Of a DNA stretch of 64,000 nt, positions 49,669 to 59,625 are shown one piece after another. This DNA is from Hymenobacter sp. DG25B (GTDB taxonomy: Bacteria; Bacteroidota; Bacteroidia; Cytophagales; Hymenobacteraceae). The stretch lies in contig NZ_CP010054.1 of the NCBI RefSeq assembly GCF_000801315.1, positions 124,001 through 188,000 on the forward strand. The letters run 5' to 3'. The notes beneath the pieces were generated by a model. It made no database searches and was not told where the DNA came from. It saw nothing but the letters and a program-made list of their open reading frames with translations. Position 1 is the stretch's first letter; every line of letters begins with the position of its first letter. The position numbers and the translations under genes are program-made.

Positions 49669-50622
49669 GCTGATGGCTTCCGTTTCGTGGAGGCGGTCCA
49701 GGTCCAGCACTACCATCCCATCTTCTTCAATGTCATAAGCCCGCACATAGCGGCGGTTCCACTCCAGCTCATCAAAGCGGTAGGAATTGCGCGCGTGCAC
49801 ATCCTGCGCAAAGGTGTCATCATAGCCTCTGAGCAGAATAAGGATTTCGGCGTTTCGGCTGGCTAAATCGGCGGCCGCGAGGTTATGCAGAGGGCTTTCA
49901 GGCGTAATGTCGTGGACTACGGTCCAGTTCAGCGGAAAGAAATAGACGGAGTCCCGCTCCAGCGTCAAGTTTTGATAGGTGCGGTTGCCAGCGGCATCGG
50001 TAAACTGCAGCAGGACCTGCGCCCGCAGATCAACCAGGGTGCTGCGGTGGCGGTTGGCCACCCGAAACTGCAGGTTGGGTGTGCCATTGGCCCGGCGCGA
50101 AATAAGGGCCGTACGGCTAAATAAAATACCTGCCCGGGGCCGTGAGAACCGTCCATAGAGCAGACCAGTAGCCAGGGCCGCCATTAGCAGGCCAGTCATG
50201 GCCTCGGCGCTGGCCAGCAAGCCCGTACCGATGCTGTTGGGGGAAACATTCCCATAACCAACCGTAGTGAAGGTTTGTATGCTGAAAAAGAAGGCTTGCA
50301 GGAACGGCGGAATATGCAACAACTCGGACGTGCCGTTCAGGTGTTGGAGGCCCAACCACAGGTAGCCACCCGCAAACAGCACGTTTACCAGCGTAAGGGT
50401 GCTCAGCAACAGGAGTAGAAACGGCCCCCAGGCCATGGTAATCAACTCCTGATACAGATCGTGCACGTGGCTGCTGCTGCTGCGGCGGCGCACGTTGAAG
50501 CTCCCATCGTGGTTGATGGCCCGCCGGGTGGGCCGGCCAAAATTGACGCCAATGCCCGGATCAAGTGGGCTGGGCGGCGAGGCGGCCGGCCGGGAAGCAG
50601 AAGAGTGGGATGAAAATGCCAT
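49660..50622 (-). CDS. Inward rectifier potassium channel (KirBac type)
   Basis: 320 residues. Two membrane helices flank the pore: outer helix PFLLLLLSTLTLVNVLFAGG (about 67-86), pore helix and filter FSIQTFTTVGYGNVSPNS (TVGYG selectivity filter), inner helix AMTGLLMAALATGLLYGRFS. The rest (about 165-320) is the Kir cytoplasmic beta domain (PNLQFRVANRHRSTLVDLRA). The N-terminus has a run of Ser and Arg (VRRRSSSSH) before the slide helix DLYQELITMAW. It should pass K+ across the inner membrane. Confidence 0.92.
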   Translation of the reverse strand: MAFSSHSSASRPAASPPSPLDPGIGVNFGRPTRRAINHDGSFNVRRRSSSSHVHDLYQELITMAWGPFLLLLLSTLTLVNVLFAGGYLWLGLQHLNGTSELLHIPPFLQAFFFSIQTFTTVGYGNVSPNSIGTGLLASAEAMTGLLMAALATGLLYGRFSRPRAGILFSRTALISRRANGTPNLQFRVANRHRSTLVDLRAQVLLQFTDAAGNRTYQNLTLERDSVYFFPLNWTVVHDITPESPLHNLAAADLASRNAEILILLRGYDDTFAQDVHARNSYRFDELEWNRRYVRAYDIEEDGMVVLDLDRLHETEAISQE

Positions 50623-50705
50623 GTCTTGAGCAAGTTACTTACTCCCAGCCAAGCTTGTTTCTGACCACAAACCCAGCTTTGCCTGATATTTTATAACTCG
50701 TTTCC

Positions 50706-51077
50706 ATGAAAGCCCTTTTTACGCTGCTGCTGCTCTCCGTTTCCAACCTGTTCATGACCTTTGCCTGGTACGGACACCTGCAGTTTAAAAAGCTGCCGTG
50801 GTTCAGCAAACTGGGGTTACTGGGCGTGATACTGGTGAGCTGGGGGCTGGCTTTCTTTGAGTATATGTTTCAGGTGCCGGCCAACCGCATCGGCTTTGAA
50901 GAGAATGGCGGGCCCTTCAATCTGTTTCAGCTGAAAGTGATTCAGGAGGTGATTTCCCTCACGGTGTTTACGCTGTGCGCTGTGTATGTTTTTCGGACTG
51001 ATAAGCTGGGCTGGAACCACGTAGTGGGCTTTCTGTTGCTGATTGCGGCCGTGTATGTCATATTCCGGAAGTGGTAG
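50706..51077 (+). CDS. DMT family protein (DUF486)
   Basis: 123 residues with four helices, the typical DUF486 size. Seen: LLLLSVSNLFMTFAWYGHL, GLLGVILVSWGLAFFEYMFQ, VIQEVISLTVFTLCAVYVF and HVVGFLLLIAAVYVIF. VPANRIGFEENGGPFNLFQL is the highly conserved loop. The family is placed in the drug/metabolite transporter superfamily; substrate unknown. It stands alone between the Kir channel and the patatin gene. Confidence 0.9.
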   Translation: MKALFTLLLLSVSNLFMTFAWYGHLQFKKLPWFSKLGLLGVILVSWGLAFFEYMFQVPANRIGFEENGGPFNLFQLKVIQEVISLTVFTLCAVYVFRTDKLGWNHVVGFLLLIAAVYVIFRKW

Positions 51078-51189
51078 CAGGCAGAGGCCTCGCCTTAAAA
51101 TCAGCGTAAAGCTATATTTCCACAACTCCCCACTCCCACCTGCGTAGGAAACGCGCCCCTTGCCGGGGCACTCGGTACACCGTTCAACT

Positions 51190-53525
51190 ATGCGAAAAAA
51201 TTACTTCTGGCTGGGGCTGCTCCTGTGGTTGCTCAGCACACTGCCCGTAGATGCCCAAAAGGTAGGCCTGGTTTTGAGTGGCGGCGGCGCCAAGGGGCTG
51301 GCCCATGTAGGCGTACTGAAAGTGCTGGAGAAAAACCGCATTCCCATCGATTACATTGTAGGCACCAGCATGGGCGCCATTGTAGGCGCGCTATATTCGG
51401 CTGGCTACTCGCCGGCGGAAATTGAGAAGATTGTGCTCAGCCAGGAATTTCAGGACTGGGTAGCGGGCCGGCCGCTCACAGGTAAGGTGTATAACTATTT
51501 TGAAACCGATTCTGACCCGGCAGCGCTGCACCTAGGCCTGTCCATCGACCGGAAGTTTAAAACCCGCGTTACGCCCCGCCTCATTAATGATGCCACGCTG
51601 AACTACCAGCTGGCCACCATGCTGGCCCCGGCCGGCGCCATTTCCGACTACGACTTCAACAAGCTGCTGGTGCCTTACCGGGCCGTGGCCTCCGAGGTAT
51701 TTACGCGGCAGCGCGTGGTGCAGCGCAGCGGCTCCCTGGCCGATGCCGTGCGCAATTCCATGGCCTTTCCGCTGGCCTTCCGGCCCATTCGCCAGCCCGA
51801 TGGCCGCTACCTGTTTGATGGGGCCGTGGTGGATAACTTCCCCACCAGCGTCATGACGGACGAGTTCAAGCCCGATATCATGATTGGGGTGAACGTGGGC
51901 GACGTGGCGTTTAGCAAGTACCCCAAGGGAAAGGACGACCAACTGCTCACTAGCACCCTCCTGTTCCTGGGCTCGAATGTGGCCGACACGCTATCCGTGG
52001 GGAAAAATGGCATTTTCATTCAGCCTGATCTGGAAGGCTACGGCGCCGGCGACTTCAACCGGGCCAAGAAGCTGGTGAACCTGGGCGAAACGGCCGCCCA
52101 GGCCAAGCTGGCCCTGATGCTGCGCCGCATTCCGCGCCGCGAGGATACGCTGGCTTTGCAGCAGCGCCGCCGTGCCTTCCAGGACCGCGCCCCCCCCCCG
52201 ATTTTAAGCAGGTGAATGTGCAGGGCCTGCCCAAGGAGCAGCAGGCCTTTGTACGGCGGTTCTTCCGGCGCACTGGCACCAACTACACCCCCTCGGATAT
52301 AGAAGAAGGCTACTTCACGCTGGTGGATAACGACTTCTTTTCCAATGTGTACCCGCGGGTGATGTACGATAAGGAGAAGAAAGGCTACGTGCTGACGGTG
52401 GATGCGCGGCAGAACAACAACCTCACCGCCGACCTGGGCGTGCTGCTTTCCACCCGCTCCATGAGCAACTTTTACCTGGGCGGCTCTTTCCGCTACCTCA
52501 ACCGCTTCCTCTACACGGCATCGGTCAACGCTACCGTGGGGCGGTTTTACAACGGCGCGCACGGCGCTTTCCGGGTGAGTCTGCCGGGCCGGTTTCCGGT
52601 GTATGTGCAGCCACAAGTTACCTTCAATAACTTCAACTACCAGGATACCGGCGGCCTGCTGGGCACTAACACCGAAACCACCCAGATTCAGCAGCGGGAC
52701 CTGGCCACCACCGTGCAGATTGGCCTCAGCCCCAACTACCGCAGCCGCTACATTATTACGGGCGGCGCCTTCACCACCCGCGACCGGTTTGCCAATACCG
52801 ATGAGCTGAGCTCCAATGCCACGCTGGATGTCAGCCGCATCAGTGGGGTGACGGCCGCCGTAAAGTTTGAGCGCAACTCCCAGAACCGCCGCCAGTATGC
52901 TACCCTGGGCCGCCGGGTAGAGTTTGGCTTCCGGGCCGTGAAAGCCATTGAAACCTATATTCCGGGCAGTACCGCCGCCCCCGATATGGAAGGCCGGGAC
53001 AAAAACCACCAGTGGCTGCGGGCCAACGCCTTCATTGAGCAGTTTTTCACCCTGAACAAGGCCGATACCGTGGGGGTGCGCACCAGCGCCTGGGGCTTCA
53101 CTACCGACCTGGTAGCCAGTACCCAGGGCCGCTTTGCCACTTACCGCTCCTCACTTACGGCCTCTCCCGCCTTCCTGCCCCTCCCCGACTCCCGCACGCT
53201 GTTCCTGGACCGCTACCGGGGTACGGCCTACGCCGCCGGGGGCCTGCACTTTGTGCAGGGCGTGGCCGGGCCGCTGGAGTGGCGCACCTCCGTGTATGCC
53301 CACGTGCTGGTACGCCCCTGGGGCCGCGACCCGGAAAACTCCCTGCTGGCTAAACGCCAGAACACCATTTCCCGCCCCTATTTCACGGCCATGACGGGCT
53401 TTACCTACCAAACGCCCGTCGGTCCGGCCTCGCTGCAATTCATCACTTACGATGAAAAGAACCACCGCTTTGGGGTATTTGCCCACATCGGCTACGTGCT
53501 GTTCCGGGACCGGGCCCTGGATTAG
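51190..53525 (+). pseudogene. Patatin-like phospholipase with outer-membrane surface-antigen domain, interrupted at a C10 tract
   Basis: One gene split in two frames at a run of ten C (52190-52199). The first part (342 residues) is a signal peptide ([18 protein letters not shown]) and a patatin domain: GGGAKG at 31-36, the nucleophile S60 in GTSMG and D210 in [10 protein letters not shown]. The second (from 52200, [14 protein letters not shown]) has a POTRA-like part and a bacterial surface antigen barrel ending in VLFRDRALD. Eleven Cs would restore one protein of about 778 residues, like PlpD-type phospholipases. The tract could be a sequencing undercall or a real slippage site. Confidence 0.85.
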
Positions 53526-53554
53526 CAGAGTGGAAATAAAGCCGGCACTTTCGG

Positions 53555-55564
53555 CTAGGGCTGTACCAAAATCATAGCCGAGGAAGCCGGCACTTCCACC
53601 TTCATTTCGGCGGCGGTTGATTCCAGCTTGCTGATTCCCTGTGGATTGATCTGGTCACCGGCCAGCACTACGGAGTAGCGGCCGCCGGGCAACGGCAGGT
53701 TGGCCGGTTGGCGGCTGCCGTTAAACAGCACCACAATGGTATTCCACTCGTCGCCGCCGGCGTGGTGCAGCAGGCGGTAGCCGATGGTGGTGGCGGGCAG
53801 GCCGGGCAGGAATTCCAGATGCTGCTGAATGAGCTCCTGAGTAGGCAGGCGGAAGGCGGGGTGTGCTTTGCGCAGGGCAATCAGCTGCTGATAAAACCGG
53901 AAAACTTCCTGGTATTTTGCCTTGCGGGCCCAGTCCAGCTGGTTCACGTTATCGGGCAGGTTATAGGAGTTGTGCGAGCCGCCTTTGGTGCGCAGAAACT
54001 CATCCCCCACGGGCAGAAACGGTACGCCTTGTGAGGTAAATACAATGGTGTTACTGAGCAGGTCCATGCGAATCAGCTCGGCTTCGGAGGCGCCGGGGTT
54101 GGCTACCGTGAGCTTATCCCAGAGCACCCGGTCGTCGTGGCAGGCTACGTAGTTGATGGCCTGCGCGGGCGTGGTGGCCCAGGGGGTTTTAGAGTAGTTT
54201 ACCTTACTATAGTCGAGCTGTGGGTGCTGGGTAGCGGCCACAATGCCAAACTTCACGCTTTCTTCCAGGCCGGGCTGGCCGCTGGCAAAGCCGGGCTCGG
54301 TCTGGCGGGCATAATGGCCCTTCACCCCGTCGCGCAGCTCGTCGCCGAAGGCAGCTATGCGGTCCATTTTTAGCACGTTGGCTTTCACGGCCCGCTGAGC
54401 TTCCGGCAGCGGGCTGGCGCCGGCCGTCCAGCCTTCGCCATACACAAAGATGGAGTGGTCGGTTTCGTCCAAAGCCGTGCGCACGGCCCGCATGGTCCGG
54501 ATATCGAGAATACCCATCAGATCAAACCGGAAGCCATCTACGTGATATTCCCGCGCCCAATACGCAACGGACTCTACAATTAGCTTGCGCACCATGGGCC
54601 GCTCGGAGGCCACTTCATTGCCGCAGGCCGCGGCGTCAGATAGAGAGCCATCGGCGTTATGGCGGTAGTAATAGCCGGGCACCAGCTGCTCAAAGGAGCT
54701 GCGGGCGGCATTGGCGGTGTGGTTATATACCACATCCAGCACCAGGCGCAGGCCGCGGCGGTGCAAGCGCTGCACCATCTGTTTCATTTCCAGGATGCGC
54801 ACGGCCGGGTCGGCGGGGTCGGTGGCATAGGAGCCCTCGGGCACGGAGTAATTCAGCGGATCATAGCCCCAGTTGTAGCGGTTTTCCTGCAGCTGGCTTT
54901 CATCAATGGAGGCATAGTCGTTGGTGGGCAGCAGGTGCACGTGGGTAATGCCCAGCTCGGAGAGGTGGTCGAGGCCGGTTTTCACGCCCTCGGGGCCCCG
55001 GGTGCCAATTTCAGCTACCCCCAGAAACTTGCCCTTGTGCTGAATGCCCGACTGGGGCTGCATGGACAGGTCGCGCACGTGCAGCTCGCCAATAATAATA
55101 TCGGTGGCCTGCCGAAGCTTGGGGCGCACATCATCTTCCCACTCCAGGGGGCGCACGGTGGCGGGGTCCAGCAGGGCGCCGCGCTGCCCGTTCAGGCCCA
55201 CGGCGTGCACGTAGGGGTCGGGCGTTTCGGCCATCTGCCGGCCTTTAATGGTGGCCTGCACCACGTAGAAACGGCCGGCGGGCTGCGCCGGCAGGGCATA
55301 CACCCAAGTACCACCCATGGACTTCTGCATGGCGTACTCGGCTACCGGGGTGCCACCGGTGCCCTCGGCATAGAGTTTCAGCTGCAGCTTCTCGGCCGTT
55401 GGCGCCCACACCCGCAGCCGGGCGTGGCCCTGCACAAAGGTCAGGCCCAGGTCGGGCCCGGAGTAGGTGGGGTAGGCTTCGTAGGTATCGGTGGGCAGCG
55501 CGGTGCGGCAGGTGGTGAGCGTGGTGAGCGAAGCGAACAGCGTCACGAGAAGCCAGGATTTCAT
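53555..55564 (-). CDS. pulA: Type I pullulanase (GH13) lipoprotein
   Basis: 669 residues. Signal peptide LLVTLFASLTTLTTC ends in a lipobox cysteine, so it is anchored to a membrane and probably faces outward. A CBM48-like domain (about 35-115; LRVWAPTAEKLQLKLYAEG) precedes the (beta/alpha)8 domain. Catalytic residues are the nucleophile Asp in VDGFRFDLMGI, Glu in FVYGEGWTAG and Asp in VACHDDRVLWDKL. YNWGYDPLNYSVPEG is diagnostic of pullulanases. It cuts alpha-1,6 branches in pullulan, glycogen or starch. The C-terminal 90 residues are a beta domain. Confidence 0.93.
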   Translation of the reverse strand: MKSWLLVTLFASLTTLTTCRTALPTDTYEAYPTYSGPDLGLTFVQGHARLRVWAPTAEKLQLKLYAEGTGGTPVAEYAMQKSMGGTWVYALPAQPAGRFYVVQATIKGRQMAETPDPYVHAVGLNGQRGALLDPATVRPLEWEDDVRPKLRQATDIIIGELHVRDLSMQPQSGIQHKGKFLGVAEIGTRGPEGVKTGLDHLSELGITHVHLLPTNDYASIDESQLQENRYNWGYDPLNYSVPEGSYATDPADPAVRILEMKQMVQRLHRRGLRLVLDVVYNHTANAARSSFEQLVPGYYYRHNADGSLSDAAACGNEVASERPMVRKLIVESVAYWAREYHVDGFRFDLMGILDIRTMRAVRTALDETDHSIFVYGEGWTAGASPLPEAQRAVKANVLKMDRIAAFGDELRDGVKGHYARQTEPGFASGQPGLEESVKFGIVAATQHPQLDYSKVNYSKTPWATTPAQAINYVACHDDRVLWDKLTVANPGASEAELIRMDLLSNTIVFTSQGVPFLPVGDEFLRTKGGSHNSYNLPDNVNQLDWARKAKYQEVFRFYQQLIALRKAHPAFRLPTQELIQQHLEFLPGLPATTIGYRLLHHAGGDEWNTIVVLFNGSRQPANLPLPGGRYSVVLAGDQINPQGISKLESTAAEMKVEVPASSAMILVQP

Positions 55565-55780
55565 AGGCGGATATTTGCGGTTAAGTTCGGAGTTTCCGGC
55601 TGCTATTCCGCCAGACCGGGGCCGGCTTTCTGCCCGGCAGCCGCTACCGCCACCGGATTATCTGGTTCCGCGCCGCTATTCGTTTGGGCATGGCTATTGC
55701 CCAAGGTCTGGAGCTTCCCACTGAGCATCGGCAGCCGGCGGCAGTTACTGTATAATTTTACCACGCGCCTATCTGCACGC

Positions 55781-55816
55781 AAACAGCCGGTCTTCCGTGA
55801 GGAAGTCGGCTGTTTT
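55781..55816. terminator. Possible terminator between pullulanase and a lipoprotein gene
   Basis: AAACAGCCG and CGGCTGTTTT arms close a stem with one internal mismatch. The T-run is short on either strand, so termination is only possible. Confidence 0.4.
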
Positions 55817-55841
55817 GTTATGGAATACCAAAGCCCGGCGC

Positions 55842-56279
55842 TTATGGATTATTGCTGCGCTGCTTCCGGTGGTAGGTCTTGGTAAAACCATCCCACACAT
55901 CATCCTGCACCACCAGCTCATCAGCAGTTAGCTTGAGAATAATGACCGGTATGCCATCCATGTTCCGGATGATGTCGCGCTGGTCGTGGTAGATTTGGGA
56001 AGTTTCCCGGGTGCGGGTATACGGCGTGCGCGCTACTGCCCGGCCATCCTCGTAGCGAGTTAACGTGCCATCGGCCGCAAACTCCTGCACAATGGCGGGG
56101 CCGGATACCGGGGTAGCTGGCAGGCCCGCGAAACCGCCCTGGTAGGAATCCCACACCCACTGCTGTTCCAGCGCGTGAGCGTCCGTGGAAATGACTTCGG
56201 GAGATACTTCAGGCCCCTGGCAGCCTGATACCAGCAGTAAAAATCCGGCTAGCCAGAGGTTGGGTAGAAAGGTGCGCAT
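55842..56279 (-). CDS. Uncharacterised lipoprotein
   Basis: 145 residues. Signal peptide LWLAGFLLLVSGC ends in a lipobox cysteine. The mature part (ALEQQWVWDSYQGGFAGL, EFAADGTLTRYEDGRAVART, DELVVQDDVWDGFTKTYHRK) has the short-strand rhythm of lipocalin-like small lipoproteins of this phylum. No catalytic residues can be assigned. Function unknown. Both flanking gaps hold hairpins, so it is probably transcribed alone. Confidence 0.68.
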   Translation of the reverse strand: MRTFLPNLWLAGFLLLVSGCQGPEVSPEVISTDAHALEQQWVWDSYQGGFAGLPATPVSGPAIVQEFAADGTLTRYEDGRAVARTPYTRTRETSQIYHDQRDIIRNMDGIPVIILKLTADELVVQDDVWDGFTKTYHRKQRSNNP

Positions 56280-56416
56280 CGTTATACAGCGTTAAAAACA
56301 TCAACTAGTTTCTATACCATAAGAGCCACCCGGCCGCGGAAGCGTTGCAAGCTTTTATGAAGATGATTTTCAACTTATGGATGCCAGGTTTGAAATCAGA
56401 GCACACGCTTCTGTTG

Positions 56417-56456
56417 CAAAAAAAAGGTTACTCTAGATACCCGGAGTAACCTTTTT
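56417..56456 (-). terminator. Rho-independent terminator after the inactive M16 gene
   Basis: On the minus strand GGTTACTC pairs with GAGTAACC and runs into T8. A second stem, CTAGTT../..AACTAG with imperfect C/G arms, lies at 56474-56508. Both are in the 259-base gap 56280-56538, where no gene is seen. Confidence 0.75.
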
Positions 56457-56538
56457 AGGGTAGAGTTAGAAGGCTAGTTCCCCTCCTCAGCTGAGGGGGG
56501 AAACTAGCTTTTCTAGCTTTTTAGACTTCTGGCTTTAG

Positions 56539-57993
56539 TTACAGCGCCTTCTTGCGGGAGGCCTGAAACTTCTTAATCTGAGGGTCGATGATTTTCTTGT
56601 CGCCGACCACGACAATCGTCATGGCTTCGGGGCGCACGTATTTGCGGGCGGTTTCGCTTACCTGCTGGGGCGTTACAGCATTGATGTTCTTTACCTGCTC
56701 GGTGAGGTAAGAATCGGGCAGGCCGTGCAGCTCCAGGGTATTAAGCTGGCTGATGATGCCGGCCGGGGTGGAGTTGCGCAGCACAAACAAGCCCGACTCA
56801 TAGTTCTGGATGCCTTTCAACTCCTCGGCCGAAGGCGGGGTTTTCTGCAGGCGCTCTATCTCATACATGATTTCCTTGAGCGAGTTGCCGGTTTCCTGGG
56901 TGGTTACATCGGCGTTCTGGCTCCAGTTGCCGGCACGGTAGTGCGTTTCCAGGTAGCTATAGGGGGAGTAGGTGTAGCCTTTGTCCTCGCGGATGTTGCG
57001 TGTGATGCGCGAGCCGAAGGAGCCGCCCAGCAGGGAGTTCATCACCCGCATCTTCGTATAGTCAGGGTGCGAGGGGTCCACCACAGGCAGGCCGATGACG
57101 ATGGTGGACTGCGGAGCGCCGGGACGGTCCAAGGTCATGATATCGGGGCGGGTCTGGGCTTTGGCTACCTCAATATGCGGGGCCGGGCCCTGGGGCATGC
57201 TCACCCAGGCCTTGGTTATAGCATCGCGCAGGGCGGCTTTATCAAACTTACCTGCCACAAACACGGAGGTGCGTTGCGCGCCATACTGGCTTTGGTAAAA
57301 GGCCTTCACCTGCTCCAAGGTGAGGGCGTCAATCTCGGCATCGGTGGGCAAGGGGCGTCCGTAGGGGTGCTTGCCGTAGAGGGCCGCGGAGAATTTCTGG
57401 CGGGCCTGGGTGCCGGGCTGGGCCCGGGCCAGGTTCATCTGGCGCTTAAAGTCGGCCTTGATGCGGGGCAGCTCGCTTTCCGGCAGGGCCGGGTGCTGCA
57501 CCACATCGGCCAGCACGGCGGCCAGCTCCGGGGCATACTCGCTCAGGCAGGAGGCCCACAGCTGGGTTTGGTCACCGCCCACCGAAACATTCAGCGAGCC
57601 GCCCATGCGGGCAATTTTATCGGCCAGCTGCGTGGCCGAAAGTGTGGTAGTGCCTTCGCTGAGCAGCTTGCCCAGCAAATCAGCCACGCCTACCTGGTTA
57701 GCCTCCTCGTGCACGTTGCCGGCCTGAATGGAAACCAGCATGGTTACTTTGGGCACTTCACCGTAGGGCACCAGCGTAGCTTTCAACCCATTGGAAAGCG
57801 TGAATTCTTCCTTTTCCGGCAGCTTAAAGTCGCGGGGCGTGCCGCCGGGCGGCGGGGTTTCCCTGGGGGTCGTTTGGGCCGACGTTTTATCGATTAAAAC
57901 AGGTTTTACCTTGGGTTTGGCCTGGGCCAGTGCGGCCGGCGTACTCGCCGTAACCAGGGCCACGCAGAGTAGCCCGAAATAGAAGGTTTTCAT
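56539..57993 (-). CDS. M16 family peptidase homologue without the HxxEH site
   Basis: 484 residues from ATG 57993. Signal peptide FYFGLLCVALVTASTPAALA, then a Lys-rich linker. Where active M16 enzymes have HxxEH, this one reads VGVADLLGKLLSEG, so the zinc site is gone. It keeps IREDKGYTYSPYS, the R/Y pair of the non-catalytic subunit. The gene upstream encodes the active partner, so they probably form a heterodimer in the periplasm. The start at 58020 is excluded because it would lie in the family D palindrome. Confidence 0.9.
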   Translation of the reverse strand: MKTFYFGLLCVALVTASTPAALAQAKPKVKPVLIDKTSAQTTPRETPPPGGTPRDFKLPEKEEFTLSNGLKATLVPYGEVPKVTMLVSIQAGNVHEEANQVGVADLLGKLLSEGTTTLSATQLADKIARMGGSLNVSVGGDQTQLWASCLSEYAPELAAVLADVVQHPALPESELPRIKADFKRQMNLARAQPGTQARQKFSAALYGKHPYGRPLPTDAEIDALTLEQVKAFYQSQYGAQRTSVFVAGKFDKAALRDAITKAWVSMPQGPAPHIEVAKAQTRPDIMTLDRPGAPQSTIVIGLPVVDPSHPDYTKMRVMNSLLGGSFGSRITRNIREDKGYTYSPYSYLETHYRAGNWSQNADVTTQETGNSLKEIMYEIERLQKTPPSAEELKGIQNYESGLFVLRNSTPAGIISQLNTLELHGLPDSYLTEQVKNINAVTPQQVSETARKYVRPEAMTIVVVGDKKIIDPQIKKFQASRKKAL

Positions 57994-58012
57994 CTGAATA
58001 GTGGACTTGAGA

Positions 58013-58109
58013 TGTAGCACGAAGCTCCAGCTTCGCGAATCGTTGTGGGGAATGAACGAGGCTTCTGGTACTCGTTCAACGATGCGCGAAGCTGGAGCTT
58101 CGCGCTACA
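58013..58109. repeat. Dispersed palindrome, family D, copy 2
   Basis: Arms at 58013-58045 and 58077-58109 (33 bases, two mismatches). Each arm holds the inner palindrome CGAAGCTCCAGCTTCG, and the centre has a further GAACGAG/CTCGTTC stem. It fills the gap between the two M16 genes, seven bases from the stop codon of the active one. Confidence 0.85.
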
Positions 58110-58115
58110 GACTCC

Positions 58116-59555
58116 CTAGCTTTTGGCTAACGGATTCACAATAAGCAAGGTGCGATTGGTGGGCCGCAGGTATTCCTGAATGGTGCGCTGCATGATTTCG
58201 GGCGTCACTTTCCGGAACTCGGCCTCCAGCGTGTTAATGCGGGCAGGGTTGTTATCGAAGAGGGCAAAGGAGGCCAGCATATCGGCCCGACCGAAGTTAT
58301 CGGAGCCGGAAAGCTGGTCGTAGAGGTTGGAGCGCAGCTTTACCACGGCCAGGTCCAGGGTGGCCTGATCTATCCCGCCTTTGGCCAGGCGGTTTATTTC
58401 CTGGTCCAGCACGCTCACCACGGAGTCCGACTTCACCGACTGATCATAGATTAAATCGCCCATCCAGAGCATAGGGCCAGAGTAGTTGAAGGCGTTGCCG
58501 AGGTAATTGATGCCGCCATTCACGTTATCGGTATAGCCGCGCTTCTGCACCAGGGCCTGGTAGAGGCGGCTGTCTTTGCCCTGCAGCAGAATCTGGTCCA
58601 GCAGAATAAGGGCGTAGTACTCCGGCGTGTTCCGGTCGGGCATGTGGTAGGCAAAGGCCAGGGCGGGCTTGGTGGCCAGCTTGTCATCCTTGGTAAAGCG
58701 CTGCTCCTTTTCCTGGCGGGGCTCGGTAATGTCGGGCTTGGGGGGCTGCGGGGCGCTGGGAATGTTGGCGAAGTACTGCTCCACCCACTTCTTAGCTTCG
58801 GCGGGCTCAAAGTCGCCTACCACGGCCAGGGCGGCGTTGTTGGGGGCATAGTAGGTTTTAAAGAATGCTTGGGCATCGGGCAGGGTGGCCGCGTCCAGGT
58901 CCTTCAGGTCGCCGTAGAAGTTGTGGGCATTGTTCCAGTTCTGGTTGGCTTTCTGGGGCATATCCAGCCAGGGAAAACCGCCGTAGGGTTGGTTGAGTAC
59001 GTTCACGCGCACCTCGTTTTTCACCACGCCCTGCTGGTTGGCCAGGCTGGCCTGCGTAATGGCGAGGCCCCGCATCCGGTCGGCTTCGGCCCACAGAATG
59101 GTTTCCAGCTTGTGGGAGGGCACTACCTCAAAGTAGTTGGTGAAATCGAAGCGGGTAGAGCCGTTGAGCAGACCGCCGTTTTTCTGGATCAGGTTGATGA
59201 ACTCCATCTTGCCCAGGTTCTGGGAGCCCTGAAACATGAGGTGCTCAAACAGGTGGGCGTAGCCGGTGCGGTTGCGCGGCTCGTTGCGGAAGCCCACGTT
59301 GTAGTAAGCCGCCACGGTGGCCGTGGGCGCGGTATGGTCCGGGGAGAGCACCACCTTCAGGCCGTTGGGCAGAGTGTAATACTCCACCGGAATCTGGAAG
59401 GAGGCTACGGCCGGCTGGGCCACAGCGGCAGGCGCGGCCGGAACCGTCGTAACGGCCGTGCCTGAAATGGTTTTCTGACTGCAGGAGCCTAGTCCGGCCA
59501 GCAGCGCCAGCCCAAAGGCGTACTGCGTAACTCTTGCTCGGGTTAGAGGGGTCAT
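58116..59555 (-). CDS. Active M16 family zinc metallopeptidase lipoprotein
   Basis: 479 residues from ATG 59555. The signal peptide (YAFGLALLAGLGSC) ends in a lipobox cysteine. The inverted zinc motif HLFEH is present in GYAHLFEHLMFQG, about residue 80, with a downstream Glu in the following helix. The second half is the non-catalytic repeat of the fold (FGRADMLASFALF). It is expected to cut small peptides in the periplasm, with the next gene product as partner. A longer frame to 59594 adds an unlikely second N-terminus. Confidence 0.92.
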   Translation of the reverse strand: MTPLTRARVTQYAFGLALLAGLGSCSQKTISGTAVTTVPAAPAAVAQPAVASFQIPVEYYTLPNGLKVVLSPDHTAPTATVAAYYNVGFRNEPRNRTGYAHLFEHLMFQGSQNLGKMEFINLIQKNGGLLNGSTRFDFTNYFEVVPSHKLETILWAEADRMRGLAITQASLANQQGVVKNEVRVNVLNQPYGGFPWLDMPQKANQNWNNAHNFYGDLKDLDAATLPDAQAFFKTYYAPNNAALAVVGDFEPAEAKKWVEQYFANIPSAPQPPKPDITEPRQEKEQRFTKDDKLATKPALAFAYHMPDRNTPEYYALILLDQILLQGKDSRLYQALVQKRGYTDNVNGGINYLGNAFNYSGPMLWMGDLIYDQSVKSDSVVSVLDQEINRLAKGGIDQATLDLAVVKLRSNLYDQLSGSDNFGRADMLASFALFDNNPARINTLEAEFRKVTPEIMQRTIQEYLRPTNRTLLIVNPLAKS

Positions 59556-59625
59556 AACAGCTAACAAGGTGGTTAGATATGATTTTACCACCATGTTACT
59601 GAAAATTACTTACATCTTATTCATC

